Assembly (NCBI RefSeq): GCF_900115975.1
Contig: NZ_FOYM01000023.1
Coordinates: 1,056 to 60,712, forward strand
Direction: 5' to 3'
Length of the DNA: 59,657 nucleotides
DNA from: Desulfoscipio geothermicus DSM 3669
GTDB lineage: Bacteria; Bacillota; Desulfotomaculia; Desulfotomaculales; Desulfallaceae
Positions 47,496-55,940 of the stretch are shown here, in pieces. Under the pieces are notes generated by a model. It made no database searches and was not told the origin of the DNA. It saw only the letters and a program-made list of their open reading frames with translations. Position numbers and translations under genes: made by a program. The stretch's first letter is position 1, and each line of letters opens with the position of its first letter.

Positions 47496-47901
47496 AATAG
47501 AAACTCACCGACTTTCCGCTTGTGCTCATGGTGCGCAGCTCATCTGTTTTCGTTATTAAAAAGCCTGAAAAGCTGTACTTGTCATAAGTGTAGTTATAAC
47601 TCATTGACAGCTCAACATCTCCACCATAGTCAACCGGAGCCGGAGTAGCAGAAATTTGAATATTGTTCATATCAAATCCATATTCAGCCAGTTTGTCAAG
47701 CGCTTCCTGGTGTATAGCCGGTGTCATACCCCCGGCCAGTTCCATTTGCAATAGTGTTTCTCTTTGCACTTGTAACAAGTTGAAGTAGTCAACCAAGGTA
47801 AACACCGGCGGCATTAGATTAAATACAACAAGCATCATAAGCATTAAAACTGCTATAAAACCAAGAGATTCACCGGTGCCGGTTTTGCTACTGAAAAATA
47901 T
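47485..47901 (-). CDS. TadE-like pseudopilin, probable ATA start
   Basis: Homology begins before the first ATG (47844): the upstream frame reads K-T-G-T-G-E-S-L-G-F-I-A-V-L-M-L-M-M-L-V, a prepilin-type leader and helix. The only codon at proper distance from GAGGTG is ATA at 47901; no ATG, GTG or TTG lies in frame before the stop. About 138 residues in all. It belongs to the Tad locus between the prepilin peptidase and TadG-like genes. Confidence 0.6.
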   Translation of the reverse strand: MFFSSKTGTGESLGFIAVLMLMMLVVFNLMPPVFTLVDYFNLLQVQRETLLQMELAGGMTPAIHQEALDKLAEYGFDMNNIQISATPAPVDYGGDVELSMSYNYTYDKYSFSGFLITKTDELRTMSTSGKSVSFYFEK

Positions 47902-48307
47902 TGCTGATCACCTCACAATGCGCCAAAATTAACCCGGCAAATATAGCCACGGCATACGGCACATCCACTTTCCAAGTCTTTTTTTTTAAGATGTAGTACG
48001 CAAACAACGGCAGTGATGCAATCAGGCTGTAGAAAAACACCCAAAACCCAAACTGCACACCGTCCACCAGCGCAATACCCATAAAAAGTTTCAAGTCACC
48101 GCCACCGAAAACGTTGGCCCGGAAAAACAACTCACACAGCAAAAAACCAACGGCAAATACAACCAGTGTGTAAAACAGCCCGTGCCGGGCCAAGCTCAAC
48201 GCAAGGCCCAGCACGAGATACGGCAGTGTCAACCAGTCGGGTATTATCCTTAATCTCAAATCATATACAGAAGCCACAGCACACACAGCAATCGTAAACG
48301 CAAACAT
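47888..48307 (-). CDS. cpaA: Prepilin peptidase, A24 (TadV/CpaA type)
   Basis: 139 residues, polytopic. Both catalytic Asp motifs are present: D-L-R-L-R-I-I-P-D-W (about 16-25) and F-G-G-G-D-L-K (about 68-74, the GxGD motif). It cleaves Flp and TadE-type prepilins. It lacks the methylating N-terminal domain, as TadV proteins do. Lies between flp and the TadE genes. Confidence 0.85.
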   Translation of the reverse strand: MFAFTIAVCAVASVYDLRLRIIPDWLTLPYLVLGLALSLARHGLFYTLVVFAVGFLLCELFFRANVFGGGDLKLFMGIALVDGVQFGFWVFFYSLIASLPLFAYYILKKKTWKVDVPYAVAIFAGLILAHCEVISNIFQ

Positions 48308-48312
48308 AACGT

Positions 48313-48498
48313 CTATTGAATTTGACTGGTTAGTTGGTTTCCCACGAAATCGAATACACTGCCGATAGCATCACCAATATTGTCCAGGTTGGAGAAAATG
48401 GCAAGCGCAATAAAAGCAATAATAGCCACGGTTTCAATTGAAGGCGTACCTTTCCGGTTATTCAAAAAAGTAAAAACCTTAGTCAACAAACCCCTCAT
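48313..48498 (-). CDS. flp: Flp-type major pilin
   Basis: 61 residues. A basic leader ending N-R-K-G followed by T-P-S-I-E-T-V-A-I-I-A-F-I-A-L-A, with Glu at +5 after the Gly, the processing signature of Flp pilins. A short C-terminus follows. It is the pilus subunit; the peptidase gene is next. Confidence 0.85.
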   Translation of the reverse strand: MRGLLTKVFTFLNNRKGTPSIETVAIIAFIALAIFSNLDNIGDAIGSVFDFVGNQLTSQIQ

Positions 48499-48566
48499 CT
48501 CCTTTTAAATAGTTTTTAGTTTATATTTGGATAAAATGGTACGGACTATCAGTATCCCACCCCCTC

Positions 48567-49412
48567 TCAATGTTGAAATAGGCTATCGCTTAACAAACGC
48601 AGTATCATTGGTGTCCCAACAAGAAGCATAATATTGACCACCATAAGCACGCTCACCAATGGCAGGAAATTTGCCCTGTTCTGGGTGCTTTTTTTCTGGT
48701 CATAGTTCATCCGGGTCTTGAGCATTGCACTCTGTCGGGCCAGCAAGGTTTTTATTCTGCCCGTCTGTTCGCCCTGTTTCAAGGCCAGTATCATATTATC
48801 CACTTCGTCCAAACCTACACGCCTCGAAAAATCTTCCAGAGAACTGTCCAGATCCATTGTCAAGTTATAAAAAGCGCTGAGCCGTGCAACCTCTTCACGC
48901 AGCGGCCCATGTAACCTGTCAGGTAAAGCTGCCAGCGTCTTTGGCAATTGAGCGCCGCTGGACAGCGATTTCCTAAGAAAATCAATCATCTCCGGAAGTT
49001 CTTCCAGCATCTGTTCCTGTCTTTTCTTACCTCCCAGCCAGATAAGCGCATCGGGAGCCATAAATCCTCCCAACCCGTAAAACAAAAGCGGCCATCCATT
49101 TTTACCGAAAAAAATTGCGCAAACCGCTGCAATAACTATCTTTGAGGCGTAAAAAACGGCCGGATTTTCCCCTATATATTTGGGATTACCGGCGCGAGCA
49201 AGGCGGTAGCTTATTTCATTTTTGCCTCCGTACCAACTCAGGAGCCTTTCGGCCAAAGGCAGCAAACCACCCCCTTTCCTGCGACTAATGCCCAGCTCCT
49301 TTTTCAGCCGCCACATACTGCGCTTTTTGCTTGTAAGTTGCCAGATCTCGTTTACCGCCACCGTCAAAGAAAAGGTCAAAATAAAAAACGGCCATGCGGC
49401 CCAGTTTTGCAT
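48567..49412 (-). CDS. tadC: TadC-type pilus platform protein
   Basis: 281 residues from the ATG at 49412 (GAGAGGTGA upstream). A T2SSF domain in the middle (M-I-D-F-L-R-K-S-L-S-S-G-A, N-M-I-L-A-L-K-Q-G-E-Q-T-G-R) and membrane helices at both ends. Works with TadB as the inner-membrane platform; adjacent to tadB. Confidence 0.85.
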   Translation of the reverse strand: MQNWAAWPFFILTFSLTVAVNEIWQLTSKKRSMWRLKKELGISRRKGGGLLPLAERLLSWYGGKNEISYRLARAGNPKYIGENPAVFYASKIVIAAVCAIFFGKNGWPLLFYGLGGFMAPDALIWLGGKKRQEQMLEELPEMIDFLRKSLSSGAQLPKTLAALPDRLHGPLREEVARLSAFYNLTMDLDSSLEDFSRRVGLDEVDNMILALKQGEQTGRIKTLLARQSAMLKTRMNYDQKKSTQNRANFLPLVSVLMVVNIMLLVGTPMILRLLSDSLFQH

Positions 49413-49416
49413 AGTA

Positions 49417-50349
49417 TCACCTCTCATCATTAAACCCGACCATGGCCCGCGTAAAATATCCGGCTATTATAAAAATTACCACCATAGCGACAACCACCAT
49501 CTTGCCAATGGCGGAATCGATTAAAAACCGCATAATCTCCGGCTGGGCCTTTGACAGAGCAAAAAGCGTCATAAAGTAAACCCCTACTAAAACAAAGAAA
49601 ACTATAACTGCGCTGAAGGTGGCAGCGCTCCTTTCGACTTCAGCCATTTCTCTATCGTATGTTCGCTTTACAAGGTCGCTGACGGCGGAATGAAAATCGC
49701 CTCCGTGCTTCATATAAAAAAACATATCATCAAAAAAATCATTTAATATCCGTTCAGGTAGCCGCGATTTCACTGTCTCAATACAGGTCTGTGCAGCAAC
49801 ACCATGTTTTATGCTGTCCACAAACCAAATCACCTCCCTTTTGAGAGGGTTTTTAAGGCGATCGCCAAGCTGTTCAAGGGCTATAACGGGATCGCCATAT
49901 GTGCCGTACATATTGCCCACAGCCAAAAGGAATTGCGGGGTTTGTCGTTTTAGCTTCTTTTGATTCCGCTTATAATCAATTTGCAGCAATTGGTAGGGTA
50001 CTGTTGCGCCCACACAGCCCAGAAGAATACCGGCAATCGGGTTTTTCAGAAGCGCTGTTGCGGTAACAATTCCCAGCAGAAAACAGGCAATAGTTACACA
50101 GAAAAAATGCCACGCCAAGAGTGGCTTTCCACCCGGTCGCAAGCTGGTAACCCGGAGCATTTTTTCCAACGTATTCGCAATTCCTCTGGTGCGTTTATGC
50201 TGCCTAATTGCCGCCATGATCTGACGGTCGAACATAGCTCTCACCTTGTTATATTCAAGGCGGTGGCTTTTCCAAACAGCAATACCCCACAGATAATAAA
50301 AGAAAAAAAATAAAGCTGCCGTATTCAACAGAAAAAGGCAGACTTTCAT
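49417..50349 (-). CDS. tadB: TadB-type pilus platform protein
   Basis: 310 residues. An N-terminal helix, two central helices (W-H-F-F-C-V-T-I-A-C-F-L-L-G-I-V-T), the T2SSF domain (M-F-F-Y-M-K-H-G-G-D-F-H-S-A-V-S) and C-terminal helices. The start overlaps the cpaF stop. Pairs with TadC. Confidence 0.86.
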   Translation of the reverse strand: MKVCLFLLNTAALFFFFYYLWGIAVWKSHRLEYNKVRAMFDRQIMAAIRQHKRTRGIANTLEKMLRVTSLRPGGKPLLAWHFFCVTIACFLLGIVTATALLKNPIAGILLGCVGATVPYQLLQIDYKRNQKKLKRQTPQFLLAVGNMYGTYGDPVIALEQLGDRLKNPLKREVIWFVDSIKHGVAAQTCIETVKSRLPERILNDFFDDMFFYMKHGGDFHSAVSDLVKRTYDREMAEVERSAATFSAVIVFFVLVGVYFMTLFALSKAQPEIMRFLIDSAIGKMVVVAMVVIFIIAGYFTRAMVGFNDER

Positions 50350-51659
50350 ATTTTCACACCTCTTTGCCAGAACAACTTTCTCAAGTTGCTGCTTATTGAA
50401 CAGAAGCGACAGTTTAATCTTCCATCCTCAGCCCTTTCCGTTACAAAAACGGGGTTAAGAATTACGTCGTTCTTGTTTTCATCAAAACCGTCAACGCTTG
50501 TCACTTCAACAACCCGGTAGTTTTCGATATAAATTATCAGATCAACACTTTGGCTGATAATGCGCTTTAGCTGCGTATATGACAGGGGTTGATTAGCGTA
50601 CATCATCATTACCGCCAGTTGCTCAATGGCGTTATACGTATCATTGGCATGAATAGTGGTAAGCCCTCCATCGTGCCCGGTTCCGAACGCCCGTAGCAGA
50701 GTAAAAGCTTCTTTGCCCCTCAGCTCTCCGAGAATGATTCGGCGCATTGCCATACGCAAGGCGTTCCTAACCATATCTTCCATCTCTACGCTGGTATCCT
50801 CTTCACCTGACTTCTTTTTAGCCTCCAAAGCTACCAGGTTATGCAGACGAAGCATAAGCTCTTCCTCTTCCTCCAGCACCACTACACGTTGGTTGGGTGG
50901 AATAAACTGCTCCGCCAAAAACCTTAACAAAGTTGTTTTACCGCTGCCGGTGGGGCCGGCTATCAGCAAGTTGAGCCTGGCTTCGACTGCTTTTTGTTGA
51001 AAATCCAGCACTTCTTGCGTAAATGTGCCGTTTTGCAGGAAGTCCTCCAGTGTAAAGTTATACACTGTATGTTTCCTAAACGTTATATAAGGTATTTTGG
51101 CTACCGGTGATATGCCGGCATTTATACGGAGCTTGTTTTTCACATCCCGGGCATCAACCAGGGGGATACCGGAATGAATTTTCCGTCCGCACCTTACTAA
51201 TACAGACCGGATGTACTGCTCCAGGTGGTTATTATTCTTCCAATGCACTTCAGGTATGAAAATGTCTTCACCCTTAACGCGTTTATAGACGTTGTCGGGG
51301 CCGTTGACAAAAATATCGGTTATTTCAGGGTCGTTTATATACGGCTGAAGGATTCCGTATCCAAGTATGCTGTCCATTACTTTTGTTACCGTTTCCCGGG
51401 TTGAGCAAGCCCTTCCCAGCCCGGCCCCCAAATCGACTATTGTTTTCTCTACCACATTTTCAAGAACTTGTACTTCCTTTTCGCCTCTACTCACCTGATT
51501 TACCAGATCACCGTAATCAGTTGTTATCTTTTGAGTTATGGTTTGAATAATATTGTCTACTTGCTCTGTATGGCCAGGGGCAACCGACTCAATGCACTTG
51601 TTCTCCCGGCCTCTTTTTCGCCTATATACTTCTTCCTTCAAATCGACTGCCGCGCCCAA
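50346..51659 (-). CDS. cpaF: CpaF/TadA-type pilus assembly ATPase
   Basis: 437 residues. Walker A G-P-T-G-S-G-K-T (235-242), Asp/Glu boxes (V-L-E-E-E-E-E-L near 261), I-L-G-E-L-R-G-K-E-A and G-H-D-G-G-L-T-T-I-H-A-N (His box). A VirB11/GspE-type hexameric motor for pilus extension. The frame begins with a TTG that overlaps tadZ by 38 bp; internal starts a few codons later are possible. Confidence 0.92.
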   Translation of the reverse strand: MGAAVDLKEEVYRRKRGRENKCIESVAPGHTEQVDNIIQTITQKITTDYGDLVNQVSRGEKEVQVLENVVEKTIVDLGAGLGRACSTRETVTKVMDSILGYGILQPYINDPEITDIFVNGPDNVYKRVKGEDIFIPEVHWKNNNHLEQYIRSVLVRCGRKIHSGIPLVDARDVKNKLRINAGISPVAKIPYITFRKHTVYNFTLEDFLQNGTFTQEVLDFQQKAVEARLNLLIAGPTGSGKTTLLRFLAEQFIPPNQRVVVLEEEEELMLRLHNLVALEAKKKSGEEDTSVEMEDMVRNALRMAMRRIILGELRGKEAFTLLRAFGTGHDGGLTTIHANDTYNAIEQLAVMMMYANQPLSYTQLKRIISQSVDLIIYIENYRVVEVTSVDGFDENKNDVILNPVFVTERAEDGRLNCRFCSISSNLRKLFWQRGVKI

Positions 51660-52509
51660 GTATCCGCACCCCCGCTTTTTTCGGTTTCAATCTCATACCT
51701 TTTTCAGCAGAAAGTTTATTGTGTTGAATGCCGGTCAAAGATAACATCATGTAACATAAATCAGGTTTAACTTCCGGCAGACCGCATTCTTCAAGATCAT
51801 TTAACTTTCTTATAACGCCTGCAACGGGGAACTGAAGCAGATTCGCTGTTTCTTTAGCCGTAAAGTTCCCGTTCGCATACATATTTTGCACTACCCTGAT
51901 TTTTTCAGCGTCAAAGCATAGTCTTTTGGTAAGAAATTCAAGGAAGCGCCGGACATGTCTGATATAACTAGCCCTGCCGATTACCGGTATTATTATCACG
52001 TCGGCAATATCCAGGGCCGCCAGCGTGGGGGCAAGGTTAATCTCTCTGCCGGCATCTACGATCACATAATCAAATTCTGTTTTCAGAGCGCTTAGCAGAC
52101 TGTCCATAACATTATTGTCAAACTGATCTAAAGACAAAACGTCTGTCAAACCGCCAAGATGATAAACATTCTTGTAATCCCTCACTGGAGTGATAGATTT
52201 TATAAACCTTTTGGGGTCAAAATCTCCCCTGAATATCATCTCTGCCACTGTATTCAGGTTCATCCCTTCAGATGGTAAGTTTGGCGTAAATAGATCAAAA
52301 TCCGCAAGACATATTCTTGCACCCGCCAGCTCTTTTGACAATACAGCGGTAAAGACACTTGCAAGCATGCTCTTTCCCGTTGCCTTCGGTGACCAAAATG
52401 TTATAACCGCAGGTGTCTTACTTTCCTCAAACTGATATTTTAATTGTTTCTCTTCAATCACAAGTGCATTTTCTTTCTCTTTTTTAATCCGAGGAAGGTT
52501 TAGTTTCAC
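51622..52509 (-). CDS. cpaE: TadZ/CpaE-type ATPase
   Basis: 295 residues of the MinD/ParA fold with W-S-P-K-A-T-G-K-S-M-L (deviant Walker A, about 40-50), Y-V-I-V-D-A-G-R-E-I and L-D-I-A-D-V-I-I-I-P-V. TadZ positions the pilus machine. It lacks the receiver domain of classical CpaE. A second member of this broad family is in the conjugation operon at 16277. Confidence 0.78.
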   Translation of the reverse strand: MKLNLPRIKKEKENALVIEEKQLKYQFEESKTPAVITFWSPKATGKSMLASVFTAVLSKELAGARICLADFDLFTPNLPSEGMNLNTVAEMIFRGDFDPKRFIKSITPVRDYKNVYHLGGLTDVLSLDQFDNNVMDSLLSALKTEFDYVIVDAGREINLAPTLAALDIADVIIIPVIGRASYIRHVRRFLEFLTKRLCFDAEKIRVVQNMYANGNFTAKETANLLQFPVAGVIRKLNDLEECGLPEVKPDLCYMMLSLTGIQHNKLSAEKGMRLKPKKAGVRILGRGSRFEGRSI

Positions 52510-53194
52510 CTATAAGCCCTCCCATTGAATTTTGACTTATTACAGGCACGTTTACAGATTCGCTGCCGGGCTTATATTTAGCCAGTGAAAGCAAGCCGGT
52601 GTTAACGGCCAGATTGAGCTTATTGGCCTGCTCCGCCGTTACAAGAAGTTCCACAACCGCAGGCGTTGCTTTTTCCCCTATTTTATTATCTTCAAGCGTT
52701 TTTTTATCTATTTCATTACCTGCCGAATTAAGCACTCTGTTAATTAACACACCGGTTAGAATCTGCTCACTTCTTGCAGCACTGTTTTCGCCACCGAAAA
52801 ACCAGTACACGTCAACCATATCCCCCTTCATTATCTTGCCCGCACTGGATAAACTAACCGGAACGGGGTATATCCTGTGCTCCGGCTTTTCAGCCACTGT
52901 TTTATGGTCGGCCAGCATTTGCGGAATTAAATATTGCCCGGGGTAAATGTTATAGGCTGCAATTTTACCGGTTGGGAATTCATTTAATGCTCCCCGGGGT
53001 ATGCTGTCAACAGGTGCCTTCTTAGTTAAAAGACTGGCGGGGCTAATTTCTTCATTTTGGTGAATTATTTCTTTAACTACTACCGCATGCCGGTATTCAA
53101 CCTTGTTTACCCCCTGGGCACCGCGGAAAATAAAAAAGCTGGCAGAGAGAGCAATTAATAGCGACGTACCAAGGCGTAAGTAATGTTTATTCAT
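52484..53194 (-). CDS. cpaB: CpaB/RcpC-type pilus assembly protein (SAF domain)
   Basis: 236 residues from the ATG at 53194 (GGGAGG 8 nt before). An N-terminal membrane helix (S-L-L-I-A-L-S-A-S-F-F-I-F), then an SAF domain (A-V-V-V-K-E-I-I-H-Q-N-E-E-I-S-P-A, P-G-Q-Y-L-I-P-Q-M-L) and an RcpC-like C-terminus. First gene of the Tad operon. Confidence 0.8.
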   Translation of the reverse strand: MNKHYLRLGTSLLIALSASFFIFRGAQGVNKVEYRHAVVVKEIIHQNEEISPASLLTKKAPVDSIPRGALNEFPTGKIAAYNIYPGQYLIPQMLADHKTVAEKPEHRIYPVPVSLSSAGKIMKGDMVDVYWFFGGENSAARSEQILTGVLINRVLNSAGNEIDKKTLEDNKIGEKATPAVVELLVTAEQANKLNLAVNTGLLSLAKYKPGSESVNVPVISQNSMGGLIGETKPSSD

Positions 53195-53271
53195 AATTTC
53201 ACCTCCCGTACATTTCTTGCTTTTAAACAAAACACGAAAAAATCAGCTCCTTTCTTAAAACCAATCCCCAT

Positions 53272-53299
53272 AAAAAAACAAAAACCGGATTTAACCGGT
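53272..53299 (-). terminator. Terminator upstream of the Tad operon
   Basis: ACCGG (53284-53288) and CCGGT (53295-53299) with a short loop; reading minus it runs into TTTTTGTTTTTTT. Ends the transcript of the small secreted protein. Confidence 0.7.
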
Positions 53300-53420
53300 C
53301 TGTTGTCTTTTTGATATACGGTTGGACAGTTTATGATTGCTTTGGCATTGGAGCCATTCTGAGTTCGCATGATCCATCTTCCAATGGCCTCTTTATCATT
53401 TCCCTTTCAATGAATGGCTT

Positions 53421-53558
53421 TTAATCAGAAAAGCTCACCAACTCACTGTTAACCTTTACATTAATGTTGTATTCCAGGCTTGCAGCATCCGCGTCGTGCC
53501 CGGTTATAAAGGTAGTAAGGAGCGCAAGAACCATCACTAACACGATAAATCCTCTCAT
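53421..53558 (-). CDS. Short secreted protein, truncated copper-amine-oxidase-like
   Basis: 45 residues behind GGGAGG. Signal peptide F-I-V-L-V-M-V-L-A-L-L-T-T-F-I, then S-L-E-Y-N-I-N-V-K-V-N-S-E-L-V-S-F-S-D and a TAA. The frame after the TAA reads K-P-F-I-E-R-E, which is how such domains usually continue (V-x-F-x-D-x-K-P-F-I). It is thus an early-stopped copper-amine-oxidase-like gene, possibly still making a secreted peptide. Confidence 0.5.
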   Translation of the reverse strand: MRGFIVLVMVLALLTTFITGHDADAASLEYNINVKVNSELVSFSD

Positions 53559-53653
53559 ATTTTTTCAACCTCCCAGGATATTGTTGAATTATTATCCACC
53601 CTATACTTTTAGACGCACAAACAAATGTTTTGGTTCCCTTTTTCACCTCCTGA

Positions 53654-53680
53654 AAACAAAAAAAGGCCGTCCTATGCCTT
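53654..53680 (-). terminator. Terminator after the small gene pair
   Basis: AAGGC (53663-53667) and GCCTT (53676-53680) stem; on the minus strand the tail is TTTTTTTG. Confidence 0.6.
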
Positions 53681-53738
53681 CTTTAACTGAACTAATATGC
53701 TATTTCCGGTTAAATCCAGATGCAGAACGTATTTAAAA

Positions 53739-53954
53739 TCACCAGGATTGTTCGTGTATAAAGGTAATTTTATCTAAAATGAATATAGGCCTTCCCTGTT
53801 GGGTTAAGCCCATACTAATAAGTCTTACATTTAAACCGGATGTCTGTATCTCATTCTTAATGCTGGAAATATAATGACTAAAGTTCTTATATTTTTCAAG
53901 AGGACATTTTTTTGCCGAATCAATAATATCCTTTGAAGTAACTACCTGACTCAT
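53739..53954 (-). CDS. Small hypothetical protein, second of a coupled pair
   Basis: 71 residues, starting at an ATG overlapping the stop of the next gene upstream (ATGA). Sequence M-S-Q-V-V-T-S-K-D-I-I-D-S-A, then R-L-I-S-M-G-L-T-Q-Q-G-R-P-I-F-I-L-D. The size and coupling resemble toxin-antitoxin pairs, but no family was recognised. Confidence 0.5.
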   Translation of the reverse strand: MSQVVTSKDIIDSAKKCPLEKYKNFSHYISSIKNEIQTSGLNVRLISMGLTQQGRPIFILDKITFIHEQSW

Positions 53955-54181
53955 TTAACCATTTTTCCTATTGTTAGATATAAAGTGGCCCAGTTGTTAG
54001 CATCAGCAGCCTCAACCTCAGTATAGCATCGTGAGTATCTTTTTGTAATAAATTCATCTGAAGTCATTTTATATTTTTGTTCATAATGCCGGATTAAGCT
54101 TTTTGCTTCAGAGATTTGTGTCTTATATTTTTCATAAGGGTTGTTATAACGATTAAATAAACTCATCAATCTACGAAGCAT
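53951..54181 (-). CDS. Small hypothetical protein, first of a coupled pair
   Basis: 76 residues, helical, with Y-E-Q-K-Y-K-M-T-S-D-E-F-I-T-K-R and A-N-N-W-A-T-L-Y near the end. That combination (M-x-S-x-E-F, later W-x-x-L-Y) resembles small helical antitoxin-like proteins. Coupled to 53739-53954. The function is not established. Confidence 0.5.
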   Translation of the reverse strand: MLRRLMSLFNRYNNPYEKYKTQISEAKSLIRHYEQKYKMTSDEFITKRYSRCYTEVEAADANNWATLYLTIGKMVK

Positions 54182-54332
54182 CGTGGGCCACCACCTTTCT
54201 AATTATATCTAGATTTTACAGGGCAAGATTTTATAGGCCTTACCTATATTTTAAGAGATTTTTAAAATATTAACAAGTAGCTCGTTCTCGAAAAGCTTCT
54301 TATCAGACTAATTTTCTCACGTTTTCCTCATT

Positions 54333-54701
54333 TTAAAGCCCTTCCTTCGCCTTGCACAGATTCGTGCAAGGTTTCCCGCCTCTTGGCGGAGGCTTGGCGA
54401 GCGTTACCGGTCCCACCGAAGTCTTGCCGGCACTTCTCGCCCCCGGGTACCGAATCGCCCGAAAAAGTAAGACCGGTAACAACCCGGTCAAATTTAATTG
54501 TGCACCGATTTTTATTTTTTCAACCAATTGCCTGCGGTAATCGGCCACATCCAATGGAGTTATAGCGGCTGCGTCAAACTCTCCATGAACCTGCTCCACC
54601 CACCTGGCAAACCGGCGCATCGTGGTTATATAAGAATTTACTGTACGTTTAGACAACCCCCGGCCTTGCAAGTGTGTTTTGAAGCTATATAAGATTTCCA
54701 C
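54333..54701 (-). pseudogene. Tyrosine-recombinase (XerC/D-type) N-terminal fragment
   Basis: The first 60 residues read as the SAM-like core-binding domain: L-Q-G-R-G-L-S-K-R-T-V-N-S-Y-I-T-T-M-R-R-F, then V-A-D-Y-R-R-Q-L. After about residue 65 the sequence changes to unrelated Pro/Arg-rich residues and no catalytic domain (R-H-R-Y) follows. The element's integrase, or another one, was cut here. Confidence 0.6.
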
Positions 54702-54734
54702 TTTATCTCCCTCCGGTGATTTCCTTATACGAAG

Positions 54735-54764
54735 AAAAAAACCCCCGTTAACAGGAGGTTTTTT
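54735..54764. terminator. Bidirectional terminator-like hairpin
   Basis: ACCCCC...GGAGGTT stem with a GTTAACA-type loop, flanked by A and T runs on both sides (54735-54740 and 54759-54764). It lies between the integrase fragment and the AT-rich plus-strand gene. Confidence 0.55.
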
Positions 54765-55040
54765 AATACTTATACGTAATTTTTTAGGCTATTTTTTCGC
54801 ATAAGACCTCTTATGTGATTTTTTTTATATGACATAATTCGACCTTTTAAGCATAATTTATATGCTAAAATTATAATTAACTAGGCTAATCGCTATTATT
54901 TATTTTTACCAATAAGAACAAAATCATGATAATGATTAAAATTACATAAAGCGGCTTATATTCATCATACATATTAGTAAACATATCAAACAATACATTA
55001 TTATTCATTATGCTAAATCACCACCAGAAAGGATTTTACC
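54765..55040. other. AT-rich gap before the plus-strand membrane gene
   Basis: About 275 bp, over 75% A+T by eye. TATAAT-like boxes are abundant, so no single promoter can be chosen. No gene. Confidence 0.3.
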
Positions 55041-55940
55041 ATGTTCGAGCAGATTGACCAAAAAATAGTGCTTTTTACATATACACTAACAGCTACACTT
55101 TTGTTTAAGTTCATATATAATATTTTTAATACAGTAGGAATGATAGATGTTCAAAAATTTTTATCTTCAAAAGATAAAAAATTTTTTTTAATAGTTAATG
55201 AATTTTTAGGAATAACAATACTTATGATATCCATGACTACATCTTTTCTAGCTATTTTCAATGAGCACAACTGGATAACAAAATTTTTAAAAAATCCAAA
55301 TACTATAATCTATCTAATTGCCATAAACTTAATATTATTAATAATAACATGGCTTTTAGGTGCAATTTATATAATACATCAAGAGATGTCACGAACTTTT
55401 ATTAAAATCAATATTTACAAAAATCTACATACATATCTTGAAGCAATTGAAAACCTTACAAAAAGAACACACCCATATCTCAACGCAATAACTTGCCTTT
55501 CCTGTCTTTTATTTTTTCCGGTTTATTCAGCAAACTACATAGTCTACCTAATAAATAAGTACTCACTATCCACAAAAATCGAACAATGCATTGCTTTCAA
55601 TCTTTTAATGTATATTATAGCTTACTTAATATACAGATTTTATTTATACCAAGAAACATTGTACCGCAAACCTACATTTAAAATAGTAACCATAAAAACT
55701 AATGATGGACAGGTTTTTCATGATTTATACCTATACAATCATGATGATAAGCATATATTTCTTGGTAGCGAGCCTAATCATATTACTTCTAATGAATACT
55801 TAGTTGTGAGCAAAGAAGCAATTAAATACTATCTAATTAAGTTGGAAATATATAGTTGGGGTAAAAAAGTAATTTCAGAACATGGAAGCTCAATTTATGA
55901 CTTAAACATAGAGAGACCTAGTAATATAATTAAGTTCTAA
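55041..55940 (+). CDS. AT-rich polytopic membrane protein, unknown
   Basis: 299 residues, ATG with AAAGGA 7 nt before. About five hydrophobic stretches (for example L-I-A-I-N-L-I-L-L-I-I-T-W-L-L-G and C-L-S-C-L-L-F-F-P-V-Y), then a 100-residue soluble C-terminus (F-K-I-V-T-I-K-T-N-D-G-Q-V-F). Composition is far more AT-rich than neighbours and the strand is opposite, both signs of recent insertion. Its stop overlaps the truncated end of the Dam-like gene. No family was recognised. Confidence 0.6.
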   Translation: MFEQIDQKIVLFTYTLTATLLFKFIYNIFNTVGMIDVQKFLSSKDKKFFLIVNEFLGITILMISMTTSFLAIFNEHNWITKFLKNPNTIIYLIAINLILLIITWLLGAIYIIHQEMSRTFIKINIYKNLHTYLEAIENLTKRTHPYLNAITCLSCLLFFPVYSANYIVYLINKYSLSTKIEQCIAFNLLMYIIAYLIYRFYLYQETLYRKPTFKIVTIKTNDGQVFHDLYLYNHDDKHIFLGSEPNHITSNEYLVVSKEAIKYYLIKLEIYSWGKKVISEHGSSIYDLNIERPSNIIKF

